Assembly (NCBI GenBank): GCA_958295665.1
Contig: OY282560.1
Location: 207,250,420 to 207,314,419, forward strand
DNA: 64,000 bases
Direction: 5' to 3'
Origin: Tipula vernalis
Taxonomy: Eukaryota > Arthropoda > Insecta > Diptera > Tipulidae
The notes beneath the pieces are model-generated. The model saw only the letters and a program-made list of their open reading frames with translations, was not told the origin of the DNA and made no database searches. This document shows positions 26,835 through 37,982 of the stretch, in pieces (the stretch's first letter is position 1; every line of letters starts with the position of its first letter). Position numbers and translations under genes: made by a program.

Positions 26835-26962
26835 CCCGAACGGCACTTTTCCCACAAAGCGCCCTTTACACCATTTACATTTTACAAAAAATTTCCATTA
26901 TTTCGAGTAGAGGCAGTCCTAAAAGATTTCAAGGGGTTTCTTAAACTTAGACACCCCTTCCG
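26835..26962 (-). repeat. Dispersed repeat, copy 2
   Basis: Reverse-complement homologue of 14011-14155: gcacttttcccacaaagcgc, ccatttacattttacaaaaa, ttatttcgagtag and ggtttcttaaacttagac occur in mirrored order. It ends about 30 bp before the left end of a Tc1 element. Confidence 0.5.
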
Positions 26963-27198
26963 CAAAATCACAATTGGTTAAGTCAATATACAGTTGTGTT
27001 CATATTAATAGCAGCGCATTACCTTGCTTTAGTTTAATATTTTTTACTCCTTACTTTTTTCCAAGGTTGGCAATGCTCTGAGGGTTTCTTCTTTCCTCTC
27101 TTAATAACGGTATATCATTACTGTTTTAAAAAATGCTTAATTCTTTTTTATGAGAAATCATTTGTTAGCGAGTGTTTGAACCAAGCTGTTCATAATTG

Positions 27199-27453
27199 TA
27201 GTGTTTTCTATTCGCTCCGGATAGCTGCTATCGAGAGCCGTCATATGAAAAGTGGCTCCGGATAGCGCTCCGTATAAATAGGTAGAGCCAAATATTTTTT
27301 ATATCAAGTTTTCGCTAAACAATTGAATTAAAAATGATAGTTTGATGTTAAATAAGTTTAGTTTACCAATAAATAGCGCGTCAAATTTAAATTTAGGCGT
27401 ATAAAAATGACGGCTCTCGATAGCAGCTATCCGGAGCGAATAAAAAAACACTA
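27199..27453. repeat. MITE nested in the Tc1 left end
   Basis: Inverted repeats of about 45 bp: the left side contains ttcgctccggatagctgcta then tcgagagccgtcat, and the right side contains atgacggctctcgatagcag then ctatccggagcgaa. Both ends start tagtgtttt. A further partial copy (ggctccggatagcgctccg) lies just inside the left arm. Cutting it out would bring gttcataat next to taatagcagc, rebuilding the inner direct repeat of the host Tc1 end. It therefore inserted after the Tc1 element. Confidence 0.7.
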
Positions 27454-27600
27454 CTAATAATAGCAGCAACGCAAGAAACATAATTTGAAGCGAGATTTTT
27501 TAACGAAGAATTGAAACTTTTTAACTAATTGCTAAGTACCAATTTTTCCCGTAATTCGTAAAGTGCAAAAACCATATTTAACTGGATTTTACAAAAGTAA

Positions 27601-28597
27601 TGGGTCGATCCAAGTACTGTACGGAAGAAAAATTAAACCTTATTAAAAAAACTTCGATGTGAAGGATTTTTTACCGTGAAATACAAGAAATTATCTGATG
27701 TTCTGCGAAAATAATCTGTAATTCAGTAAAATGGACTGATAAGGCTGAAACACGTGAGCCAAAAAGGGCAAACAACTGAGCGTATTGACAGACAAATCAT
27801 ACAAATGGTAAAGAACGACTCTCATATCAGCTCAAAAAAGATAAAGATGGAACTTCAGGTATCTGTAAGTGCGGTGACTATACGGCGGCGTCTGTTAGAA
27901 GCTAAATTGGCCACCTGGAGTCCAAGAAATTTACTATTGCTCAGCAAGAGACATGTAGCAAAAAGAATACAGTTCGCTAAAGCGCACGTCAATTGGCACC
28001 TAGAAAACTGGCGAAAAATTTTATGGAGCGACGAAAGTAAAATTGTCCTTTATAGTTCCACAGGTCGTCAACAATATGTGAGGAGACCTCCAAACACTGC
28101 CCACGACCCAAAGTACACAGTAAAGACTGTTAAGCATGGTGGTACAAAATTGATGGCTTGGGCTTGCTTCTCATATTACGGTGTTGAGCTGATATATCCC
28201 ATAAACGGCATCATTGATAAATTTTTATACATTAAAATACTTGAAGACATCATGCTATACCGTATGCTGAGTACGAAATGGCCCTGAAATGGGTGTTTCA
28301 ACAAAATAACGGTCCAAAACAGACAAGCAAACAGTAAGTCATGGTTTCGGAAGTACAAAATTAATCGTATGCAGTAGCCAACACAATCATCGGACCTCAA
28401 TTCGATAGAAAACGTGTGGGCTGTTGTCAAAAATAAAGTGAGCAAAGTTAATCCAAAAAATGCCCAGCAATTGGGGGGACACAGTGCACGAAGCAAGGAG
28501 TACAATACCCATTGAAAAATGTCGAAACTTAGTGGGCTCTATGAAAAGGAGATCCGCGGCTGTCATTCGTAATAATGGGCATGCAACTAAATATTGA
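27601..28597 (+). pseudogene. Tc1-like transposase pseudogene
   Basis: The N-terminus begins MGRSKYCTEEKLNLIKK (27600) and then shifts frame. The longest intact frame (27754-28287, 177 codons) covers the second helix-turn-helix (IKMELQVSVSAVTIRRRL), the bipartite linker and the first catalytic Asp in ILWSDESKI. After a frameshift near 28260 it continues WVFQQNNGPKQTSK, where the second catalytic Asp of QQDN is Asn, and then SSDLNSIENVWAVVKNKVSK, retaining the catalytic Glu, to KCRNLVGSMKRR and AVIRN. Multiple stops and the D-to-N change show it is inactive. The family is Tc1 (DD34E type). Confidence 0.8.
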
Positions 28598-28899
28598 CTG
28601 CTTTATTAAAAAACAATACACAGAAGTGGTACTTGTTAAGTTTTTTTGATGAATTTTTTAATTATTCCTAAGCATTGTTTCGGACTGCTATTTTTGTGAA
28701 CACCATGAAATGGATTTTTTTATTTATATTAATTTTTAATCAAACGAATAAATATTTGTTAGTCTTTTTATAGCTTAATATGACAATATCAAATATATTT
28801 CATGAATAAATCTTAATCAAACCTGCGTTTTTGAAAACTTATTCGAGTTTTTTGTTATTCTGGATAGCGCTGTTATTAATATGAATACCACTGTAAATC

Positions 28900-31800
28900 C
28901 TCTACTATTACACACTCACAATTAATAATGGTTTATTTAAAACTACTATTTAAAACGCCGTTTTTCACCTTCGACTTATACATGTCTAGCGTACTGTTGA
29001 AAATCCTTAACAATTTGAAATTCTAGGTTCAGAGATCATTCTCTTTTGAAAATTCGCGCCATTTATTCGTTGAAATTACAATTGTAAATTATTACACTAC
29101 AGTTTCTAGATTTGACCGGATTCAAAAATTAAATGAATTGCTCTAAAAATGATATCAAACCGTTATCGATATAAGTAGTCGTGCTTCATAGGCGCCATAA
29201 TCTTGCTTTTTAGAAAATTCAATAAACTACAATCCTTTATTGAATTGGCTAAATTAATAAATAAGCAAATGTATGACGCAGTTGGTGTTACTATATCAAT
29301 CGATGATTGGATGAGGTCAAATCCAGAAACCCTATAAACTCGGTGACTTAAACATTTTAGATGTAAATATTTTAACGCACTACATAATTTGATGAATTGA
29401 TTTTTAGCGTTTATTTCATAATATTTTAATCTATTTTGTAAAATAATTTTACCTAATATTACAATTGCATTTTCAATATTTTGTATTTTTATTTTACTTT
29501 TTTATACTTTTCTTATTTGTTCAAGTAATACATTTTTGGACCAACATTTTTTTTTTAAAAACGAAATTTTAAAGTAGTTATTGAGTCTAATGTCATTTTT
29601 CACATTTCCAACCTTTAAATAATGTGACCAACATGTATAATTTTAGCTGCGAAATACGGGTCTTCGCAATAATTATATTTTCTGTAAATGTTAGTAACAC
29701 TTGGTCGCTTTAGTTGTTTTACTTACTAACTATATCGATTTGCCGTTAATTTAATTATTCAACGTAAGATTTGAAGTAATTTGCAACTAAGATTATTTCT
29801 TACACTTTTCTTACTACCTTAGAAATCATCATGTTGATTTATATTAATTTACATTAAATATTTTACGAAATAGTTAACGTATCGTAATGAATAAAGTAAT
29901 AATGAAGCTCATATTCGCTAGATTTGCATTTCTATATATTTTTTTATTTAAATATTTATTAACAGGGATTGAATGTATTTCATTTATTATTATTTTATAA
30001 TATTTTTTCTCGTAACTTTTAGCCCAGAAAAAATTAAAAAGAAACGAACAAACAAACCAAAAAAAAAAAAATGAACCTTAACTTAAATGAAAAATAAATA
30101 ACCATTATAAGTCCAATAAGATTTTCATCTTATAAAAAAATCTCCTGATTTTTCCGTTACAAAATAGGGAGTCACAAATAAGGCATTAACACAAAAAGGT
30201 CATTTGGTTAATAAAAAGCAAAACACAGAACATAACGAAGGCACATAAAAATGTATAAACTTAAATGGAAATATATTGACCTACTTCTGAGTTTGTCGAG
30301 GGTAGAGTGTAGGTAGTGATCCTTGTAAAAAAACTAACTTATAAGAAAAACTGAACATTTCAAGGGAATAAAACTATGTAGATTTGCATGCATACTTACG
30401 TATAATACAATATATATCCATACAACTTTCAGAAAAACAAAAAATTCTAATATTAAATTATTTGAATATTAGTAACATGGGAATGGTTTGTTTTTAACCT
30501 GTTAAATGTATGTCAATTATAGAAATTATACTACATAATTAGTCCACCTCACCTTCAAATCAGACGGGTTCTTTGTCCCGTTTTCTTTTTGTTTCTCTTT
30601 TTCGGATTAAATGTTAAATTTTTGTTTAGTTTAAATCACAGTTTTATTAAAATTATAAAATGTTTCAAAAACATGTCAGTTTGAAAACACTGAATTCCGG
30701 CGTGTTCTTAATAAAATGTTCAAAAATTTGAAAATAAAAACCTTTAGCCCTTTCAGCGAGAAAAATTTAATGTTTTCATATTTTTTTTGATAGATTCGTT
30801 ACTTTCCCATATGTTTCCAATTGATAAAGAATTAAATTAAAACATTTACGCGGGATATAGTGTTTGTTATCAACAAAATTAGCCTAAAATCGACCATGAT
30901 AATTTGATGGGATTGAAAAGATACCTTAACAGAGGCTTTAGTGTGGTATTGTGGTATTTGGCGAACTTGCAGTGAATTTCCTTCCAAATAATAAACATTT
31001 TCCAAAACCCCCAAGGGCTTATTAATACAAAAACTTAATTTACAGTAAAACACAAAAACTCATGTATGAAATGGAAAATATTTCTACAATAAAATTCTAA
31101 GAATTAACTTACAATATCTTTACCTCCGGACAACATGTACAATATAAAATGTACGGACTCATACATATATTCATTATATATATTATATTATATTTATATA
31201 TTATATATATATATATATAAGTGTGTGTGTGTGTATTATGTAATACAATCTCCATTATTCAAAGACGAAAAAATAAGAATAATAATACAACGTTATAAAA
31301 ACAAAAAGGAAAACTTAATTTTTTCAAACCATTTTTCACCCAGTTCTTTTTTTCTCATTTTTTACGTAATTCGTGCAATTTTATATCAAAATGGAAAATC
31401 AATAAGCACTAAAATTTCATATCCACAAAAAAACCAAAATACTCTGTATCTATTTCGAGGGTTTTTATTTTTTAAATTTCTTATCTCTCATTTCTTTTTC
31501 ATTCATCTTTTTCCATCAATATGAGCAAAATAAAAAGAAAAATTAAGATGAAAAGCATTTTTCTTTCTCTTTAACTTGATTTTATCGCTTTTATAGACAT
31601 GGAGTTTAATGCGAAATTATAAATGTAAGAGCGTTTATGGGAATACATTTTGTTAATTATGACAGCCGACCAAGCCATATTTATTTCATATTGACCAACT
31701 TGCCAAGTCATTCAAACGTTAAAATTTTTAATTTTTTTTCCAAATTTTTCTTGATTATTAAAATATAAATAATTCTAATATGTAAAATAACACATAAAAT

Positions 31801-32240
31801 CAATTTTTGTCCACTGTCAAAACTACCGGCACATATACATATATATGTGTATGTACGAATATCCTTGTATATTGAATACTTTCCTGAATCATTTTCGTAT
31901 AGCTACGACTAATTTTATTTTTTAACTAACGAAAGTATTTAAATGTTTTAATTAATATATTTTGGTATTTAAGTAAAATAACAAAGAAAATTCAAATAAA
32001 AAGCAATATTCTTGTTATTTTAGATATAGACAGGTTAATAATGATCATTTTTATAATTTGACTTGAGAAATTAAATCCCGTCGCTACTTATGTAGATCTT
32101 CAGTATGATATAATTTCAATTCATTAATATCCCCCTTAGCGTGCGAGAAAATTTTAAATCCAATTAAATTATTTGGTAGGTTTTAGAAAAAAATAATGGG
32201 CACACGCGAGACGAGACTAGAAAAATACCTATATAAATTT
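28900..32240. other. Long AT-rich stretch, probably intron or intergenic
   Basis: No domain was found on either strand. A TA-rich run followed by (GT)n lies at about 31165-31235. I looked here on the minus strand for the expected last calcineurin B exon (sequence after GELFQ, with the fourth EF-hand loop) and did not see it. ORFs at 30832-31053, 31135-31524 and similar are low-complexity. Confidence 0.4.
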
Positions 32241-32294
32241 AATTTTTTAAGCGCAGTTCGAATAGAAATAACAAAAGAATAAAAAATTACTTAC

Positions 32295-32593
32295 TTGAAA
32301 TAGTTCACCGTTTGATATAAATCCATCATTATCCATATCATAAATGCGAAAAGCAAATCTTAGTTTAGATGATTTGTCTCCTTTTACACTAAATTGTGAT
32401 ACACCTTGTATAAATTCCTTAAAATCAACTTCGCCATTCCCATCCGCATCGAATATATCGATAACACGCTGCACTAACGGATTCTGCTGTAATTCCGGTA
32501 ATGACATAAATTCATCAACACTCAGTGCACCTGAATTATCCAGATCAAGTTTACGAAATCTTTTACCAAGACGACGTATCTCATCCGCATCAA
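32295..32593 (-). CDS. CanB: Calcineurin B regulatory subunit, internal exon
   Basis: Calcineurin B is the Ca2+-binding regulatory subunit of the Ca2+/calmodulin-dependent phosphatase PP2B in the cytosol. This 299-bp exon encodes two bases of a split codon plus 99 residues. It starts [20 protein letters not shown] and ends [10 protein letters not shown]. Three EF-hand loops are visible: [24 protein letters not shown] and [12 protein letters not shown]. Upstream is a good acceptor (tgttctttcag); downstream the donor is CAA|gtaagt in phase 0. The reading frame is open and near-identical to the fly protein as I know it, with small changes (KGDKSSK, DGFIS). The N-terminal exon (MGNE...) and the exon with EF-hand 4 were not found in the window. 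Whether this is the CanB or CanB2 paralogue cannot be decided. Confidence 0.93.
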
Positions 32594-32599
32594 CTGAAA

Positions 32600-33670
32600 G
32601 AACATACAGAAAATTAAAATTAAAATTTATAATTTGTACTTATTGTGAAAAATGTTGAAAAATCAATGGAAATGGGAGAACATAATGTATATAAGCATGA
32701 CAACAAAAATAAAAATGTACTAATCAGCAACACAAAAAAAAAATATGTATGTTGAAAATCTAATCGCAGTTCATACCGCAATTTTCATGTTAGCCGTTTT
32801 TTTTTTCGTTTCATTTATTATTTTTCCGTTGGTCACTGGTTTGTGCTATGGTGGTATGATGACGTGATCGATAAAAGTAAATTTTGTTTTTGCCTCATTT
32901 TCCTTAGTAGTATTTTGGTGCGTATCACATGCACACAGAACTACACACCACAAATATACTGTTACTACAAAGTAGATTAAGGAAACATGTGACCGATGGG
33001 AGAGCATTAATTTTACAAAAAAGGAGAGTGAGCTATTATAATAATCGATCGTTATGTCAAAAATTAAAATGTATAGATTTTGTTTTTTGTTTTTGCATCG
33101 AAACAAGTTTGTCGGGTCTATTGTGTGTAAGTAACCTTTGTTTACCTTTGTAATTGGCAATTTCTTTAAAGTTCTCAATTCACCGCTTCTTAAAAGTTCT
33201 TTCGAACCATTTTTATGTAATTAAATCACTTCATCTGTTAAAACAATACGAGACACATGATATAGCTATATAAAAAATTTACGATATGGTCAATATAACA
33301 CGCGGTTGGTATCCAAGCCAAATTTCAAAGAAATGTCTCGATGAAATTATGATGACTATTATAATAACTTTTGTGTACAATATAATATTTTATTTTTAGA
33401 AAATTTTTATTTTTGAATTTTCTGAAAACAATAAATTTCATTTATGTACCGTTTTGTTTATTAAACAAAAACAATAAAATAATTGCGAGCGCAACGTAAA
33501 TATATTAGTTAAAATATGTACTACTTAGTCCGCTAGGTACCTACTAAACATGCATGCACAATCCACTGAAAGCTTAACCGAAGAGCATAGAAGAACTGTA
33601 TTTGGAGAAGAACTGTAATTCTTTTATACTTTATAATAGGAACATAAAAACGTAAAGAACGTATTCATAG
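32600..33670. other. Intronic-type AT-rich DNA upstream of the CanB exon
   Basis: No further exon was seen. A polypyrimidine-rich acceptor region directly abuts the exon at 32594-32606. ORFs 32846-33178 and 32929-33153 overlap each other on opposite strands and show no domain. Confidence 0.5.
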
Positions 33671-33681
33671 ACAAAAACACA

Positions 33682-33882
33682 TTAATATTTAGTATAACCA
33701 CCCTTGTTAGCAATTACAGCCCCTATACGCCTTGGCAAACTTGAGATGGATTTTGACAGATTTGAATAATCTTTTCAATCAAATTCCGCTTTGTTGTAAT
33801 GACTTCTTTCCCGATCTCAGTGTCACGAGCTCCCGTTTGACCACAGATAATCGACAGTCAGTGTTGCCATTTGTTGATTATA
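33682..33882 (-). pseudogene. Tc1-like transposase C-terminal fragment
   Basis: The minus strand reads SSLPRRIGAVIANKGGYTKY and then a stop at 33684-33682, which matches the conserved Tc1 C-terminus (SMPRR..AVI.AKGG.TKY). Upstream, shifted frames give KEVITTKRNLIEKIIQI and QNPSQV, matching the preceding conserved helix. The copy is cut at 33882, exactly where the maT element begins, so maT inserted into this older element or beside its truncated end. Confidence 0.65.
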
Positions 33883-35194
33883 CAGGGTGGCTGAGACCAA
33901 GTGTTACCAAATGAAAACGCTGTAATTTTTTTAATTTTGATTATTTTTTATTGAAATTTCGTGGAATATGTTGAAAACATATTACATTTTATGAAAAACA
34001 TGTTACTGCTCGATATGACCTCCTTTGGCTTTGATTATTTGATTCAGTCTTCCATAGAAAGCATTGCATGCTGACCGAACGTGGGCTTGCGGAATTTTAT
34101 TCCATTCTCGAACAAGAGCTGACTTCAATGCATCAACACTTTCGTATTTGTTAGTGGACACCTTACTCTCCAAAATGGACCATATGGAGAAATCCATGGG
34201 ATTCAAGTCTGGTGAATATGGTGGCCATTCTTTCGACGAAATCAGCCGCGGAACGCAATTTTGTAAAAATTGCTGTGTCGCTCGAGCTTTGTGTGACGGT
34301 GCCGAGTCCTGTTGGAATGTCCAACGGTTCGTACCAAAGTGTTTACGTGCCCAAGGTAGCAAAGCATCGTTTAGGATCTTTTGGCGGTACATCTCTTGGT
34401 TTACCTTGACTCCATGTTCGATGAAAACCAGAGGAGTGCGTCCATCTGCAGTAACTGCAGCCCAAACCATAACATAAGCTGGTGATTGCTTGCGCATGGC
34501 AACTCTTGTGTCCAAATTATCGTTGGACTTGTCCTCTAACCAAACACGATCATTTTGTTTATTCACATGCTGTTGAATGGTGAAAATTTTCTCATCAGAA
34601 AAGACAATTTTTGGAATCTCATCACGTTCGGCCAAGGCCTTCAATGCTCGTGTTCTTTCAAGCCTAACTTTTTTTTGTGCCTCCGTAAGATCTTGAACTT
34701 TTTGTATCTTGTAGGGCTTCAAGTGTAGTTCATTTTTCAATATGGTTTGAATGCTGTATCGTGAAACATGTAGACGTGCGGCTAATTGATTGGCACTTTG
34801 ACGAGGATTTCGTTGGATTCGTTTCTTCACCTTTCGTATCATTTCTTTTGATGTTGCTGTCTTTTTAGGACCGCCTCTGTTGCGTTTAGCGATGCTACCA
34901 GTTTCGTTGTATCGAGTTATGGTTCGATACACAAACATTTTATTCACATTCAAATGCTGGAGCTGACGAACTATTGCTGTTTGTGAATTTCCACCCAAAT
35001 ACAGTGCAATTACACTATTACGTTTGAATTCCATTACGATTTTTTTATTAAGATATTAATCTAGAACAATTATTTATTGACCACATATAAACAACTAACC
35101 AAACTTCAATCTGTCAAAAAATTAATGCGCGAAAATGACAACTACACAAATGACAGCAGAGTGAAGTTAGTAACATTTGGTCTCAGCCACCCTG
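33883..35194 (-). mobile_element. maT (DD37D) Tc1/mariner transposon, apparently intact
   Basis: Terminal inverted repeats of about 27 bp: left cagggtggctgagaccaagt... from 33883; right ...tttggtctcagccaccctg to 35194, with two mismatches. TA duplications flank (33881-33882 and 35195-35196). Total length is 1312 bp with one uninterrupted transposase covering most of it. Very similar ends and an open ORF suggest recent insertion. It lies about 1.3 kb upstream of the calcineurin B exon, on the same strand. Confidence 0.9.
34003..35034 (-). CDS. maT-family transposase
   Basis: A 343-residue protein, full length for the Tc1/mariner superfamily. It catalyses cut-and-paste transposition at TA sites in the nucleus. 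N-terminal paired-like helix-turn-helix (about residues 1-115: NSVIALYLGGNSQTAIVRQL; RNRGGPKK AT-hook-like linker; RQSANQLAARLHVSRYSIQT). Catalytic domain: first Asp in KIVFSDEKIF, second in FQQDSAPSHKA, third in YSPDLNPMDFSIW. There are 37 residues between the second and third Asp, giving DD37D, the mark of the maT group and distinct from DD34D mariner or DD34E Tc1. All catalytic residues are present and there are no stops or frameshifts. The start Met is about 160 bp inside the right end. Likely active or only recently silenced. Confidence 0.92.
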   Translation of the reverse strand: MEFKRNSVIALYLGGNSQTAIVRQLQHLNVNKMFVYRTITRYNETGSIAKRNRGGPKKTATSKEMIRKVKKRIQRNPRQSANQLAARLHVSRYSIQTILKNELHLKPYKIQKVQDLTEAQKKVRLERTRALKALAERDEIPKIVFSDEKIFTIQQHVNKQNDRVWLEDKSNDNLDTRVAMRKQSPAYVMVWAAVTADGRTPLVFIEHGVKVNQEMYRQKILNDALLPWARKHFGTNRWTFQQDSAPSHKARATQQFLQNCVPRLISSKEWPPYSPDLNPMDFSIWSILESKVSTNKYESVDALKSALVREWNKIPQAHVRSACNAFYGRLNQIIKAKGGHIEQ

Positions 35195-35199
35195 TATAT

Positions 35200-36369
35200 A
35201 TTCAATTTGCTTGGAATAGAATACATATGTAAAATAAATTTAAACAGGAACACAGTTAATGAAAAATATAATAATTTTGAGGGCTTATGTTTGAAAAGTT
35301 CTAAAAATACTTTGTGATCCTAATGTGATGGCCACACACTGTAGATGGCGCGTGTGCTACCCAAATAAAAACATGGGAAATAATTTTTAAAATTTTTGAA
35401 AAAACCAAATAAATGACTGAAACAATTAATAAATTACTGCATTTTCATTTATCACAGCTGCTATGGCCTCCCTTTAAAAATAGATTTTTTTTTTGTTTTT
35501 ATAAAACCTCTTTTATAACTGTTTGGTAACCCAGCTTTGTAAAAGAATACTATATAAAAACAATAGTTTACTTAATTATCTTATTATTGCGGAATAGCAC
35601 AGTAAAAATAGGATTTATATTCCAAAAAATTACTGCGGCCTGAAACTATGCTTGGGCGTTTATTTTGCTATGCTGCATAAAAACAAGAAAACGTACCCTC
35701 TGCTCCTTCTTCTAAAATTATGTTGAGATAGTTAAACCATATATTGCTAACAACTATAGCAAACCTATTCTCAAGATGTCGCTGTTTTCACAATGTTGAT
35801 AAAAATGTTGCTTCCGACAATTATGCAGAAGGTGGATGTAAGTAACTTCGAAATAAAAGTGGGAAACCCCACAAATGAGGAACCTGGCAAGAAAAAGTAA
35901 GTTTTTTCAATTTTTAAGCTCAACATTACATAAAAGACCAAAGAGAGAAATATATTAGAAAAAATCGTAGTTTTGTCAAACTCATTTGCTGGAGATTAAG
36001 AGATATTTATGCGGAACTAATTATTTTCAAGATGTGCTCCACCGTGGGCCTTATCAAGAATGCTCTTTAAGCTCTAAAACTAAGGAAATTATTTTCACCC
36101 TTCTGAAATAGTTCCTCGAATCGGTTTCGCATAGCTCAAAATCTCATTACAAAAAATATTTAAGGTTCAAGGAAAATTTACTATTTGATTAGTTAAAATT
36201 TTCCAAGATAAAGTTTTCAATTCTTACTACTTACACAATTTAAAATTTCAATTCATAAAAAGGAAATCGCATTTAAATACTTAGTGTTATGCAATTTTGA
36301 ATATTAAAATTCAAATTTACTTAGCTTCTCAACATGGAAAACTAAATTATTTTGTTAAAATTTGTCTGT
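35200..36369. other. No gene recognised
   Basis: AT-rich. The stretch near 35330 (gtgatggccacacactgta) could be the remaining end of the Tc1-like element into which maT inserted, but no matching opposite end was found. No ORFs of interest. Confidence 0.4.
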
Positions 36370-37645
36370 TAATCAATATGATTTTTTCGTCTTTATAGAC
36401 AAAATATGAGTGTGTAACGAAATTCCGGTTTTCAAAATTCCGATTTGTCAAAATTATGTTTTTTTGTGAATTTTGATTTTCAAAATTCCGGTTTTCAAAA
36501 TCCCGGTTTTTAAAATCTCGGTTCTCTAAAAATTAAAAACCCGGTTTTCAGAAAATCCCGGTTTTTATTTTTATTTTATAGGTGTACTATGAAACCCTGT
36601 TTCAAAATTAAAATTTGCCTTCACTAGAATTTAAAAAAAAATATAAGTATCTTACAAATCCAGTATTTTGAAAACCGGGATTTTGGAAACCGGGATTTCG
36701 TATTACACCCACAAAATATATTAATTGTAATTAATTCGCAATATTTTCGATTTGGTTAATCAGAAAAATAAAGAATCCCTCATAATATATCTACTAACAA
36801 AAGTAGAAATAGCATTCCCCCCCCCCCCCTGTTCTTTACCCAAAGAGTTATACCAATATTTCTACTCTTCCAAAAATGAGAACCTTCCTGAGATCCTATG
36901 TTGCTAGTTTGGTTTCGTACTGAAAAGTTGGTCTACTCACAAAACAAAAAAAATGTGTGTGTTTGGATAAAAAACCGAAAAAATTCATATTGATAACAAA
37001 AAAATTTTAACTTCTTAATTATTCGTGTGGGCATAATACACACACAAATGAGTGTTCTCCTTAGGTTTTTGATTTAGCAAATATAATTCACTAGATAAGT
37101 ACGTTCCGACTAGGTGCTTAATATATTAAGCGGGAATTGTATTTTTGTAGTTTGGTCGCATGATACAAATATTATGATAGGTATGTTCCAACTAATCGAC
37201 CAGTCGCCATGTTTCGTTTTTATGACATCACTTCAAGTTATATATTTCGTAACGTTGACTCCGTTGTGTTGAGATTTCTGTTTGTTCTATCGTGTACAGT
37301 CGTTGAAACTTATTTCCATTTCCAAAACCTAAAAATATTCTTATAAAGCAAAACCATTTCGCAAAAGAATATTCTAATTGACTCAGAATGACGTCACGCT
37401 CCATGTGGTTTCAGCTGTCAAACATACTTCATAATATTTAAATCATGGTTTGGTCGTAGCTCCCCGCTGAGTAAACCATCTTTTCAGTACGAAATCAAAC
37501 AAAGGAATTCATGGAGGGTATAACTCTTGGGGAAAAGTACGGGGGGGGCGAGTGAATGATTGGCCTTTTTATTTTTCTGACTAACCAAATCGAAAATATT
37601 GCGAATGTCATTGTCTATAAAAAGCCGAAAAAAACCATATTAAAT
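36370..37645. mobile_element. Foldback element, copy B (contains a nested MITE)
   Basis: Outer inverted repeats: left aatcaatatgattttttcg then ctttatagacaaaatat; right ttgtctataaaaagccgaaa then aaccatatt. Arms also share agtttggtttcgtactgaaa / ttcagtacgaaatcaaac and runs of C (36817-36828) mirrored by runs of G (about 37541-37548). It is related to copy A at 57698-58429 (same ends, ctttttatagacaaa, and the same gtttggtcgtagctacc-type block). The interior is non-coding. It is interrupted by a MITE at 36408-36710. Confidence 0.65.
36408..36710. mobile_element. MITE with 9-bp target duplication
   Basis: Flanked by acaaaatat at 36399-36407 and 36711-36719. Ends: gagtgtgtaacgaaattccg and cgggatttcgtattacaccc (inverted, a few mismatches). 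The inside holds multiple short copies of tttcaaaattccggtt. A 9-bp duplication is typical of Mutator-like elements. No transposase is encoded. The 303-bp insert splits the left arm of the foldback element. Confidence 0.75.
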
Positions 37646-37700
37646 TTTTCTGTAAAAGCATGGAGGATTGCCCAAGTTATAAATGGAAAGTTCTTCCTAG

Positions 37701-37982
37701 GACGTGTTCGAAGTTTGTGATAATTGTTCAAGCTGTAATAATTGAGACATTATTTTGTATGCAACCAAATTATCACAGCCACTACGTGTTGTAAATTTGA
37801 CACTTCTGTAATAATATTCATAAACAAAAGCGAGCAATAACAATAATTATGCCGATTTACGATAAATGATTTCTAAAAAAAATTGTGCAAATAAACCTTG
37901 TTACAAAATATGGAAGAGAAAATTATTTCACTCCTGTCAAAATTAATTCAAAAATAAAATTATCACAAACTTCGAACACGTC
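37701..37982. repeat. MITE with 25-bp terminal inverted repeats
   Basis: Left gacgtgttcgaagtttgtga then taatt; right aattatcacaaacttcgaac then acgtc, a perfect match over 25 bp. Non-coding interior. Only 55 bp from the end of foldback copy B. The target duplication is unclear. Confidence 0.65.

Larger units (their letters stand above)
26991..28893 (+). mobile_element. Tc1-like transposon, decayed, with IR/DR ends
   Basis: The left end starts cagttgtgttcatattaata at 26991 and the right end finishes ttaatatgaataccactg at 28893, with TA on both sides (26989-26990, 28894-28895). The right side has an inner repeat (gctatttttgtgaacaccat, about 28687-28706), and the left inner repeat is present but split by a nested MITE (27191-27198 and about 27454-27470). 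This double-repeat end arrangement is typical of IR/DR Tc1 elements. It encodes one disrupted transposase. Confidence 0.8.

Noticed and set aside
28176..28505. 109-codon minus-strand ORF
   Set aside because: Antisense of the Tc1 transposase pseudogene.
31135..31524. 129-codon ORF
   Set aside because: Derived from TA and GT microsatellite sequence plus AT-rich DNA; low complexity.
32344..32658. 104-codon plus-strand ORF
   Set aside because: Antisense of the calcineurin B exon, running through its acceptor site.
34064..34477. 137-codon plus-strand ORF
   Set aside because: Antisense shadow of the intact maT transposase gene.
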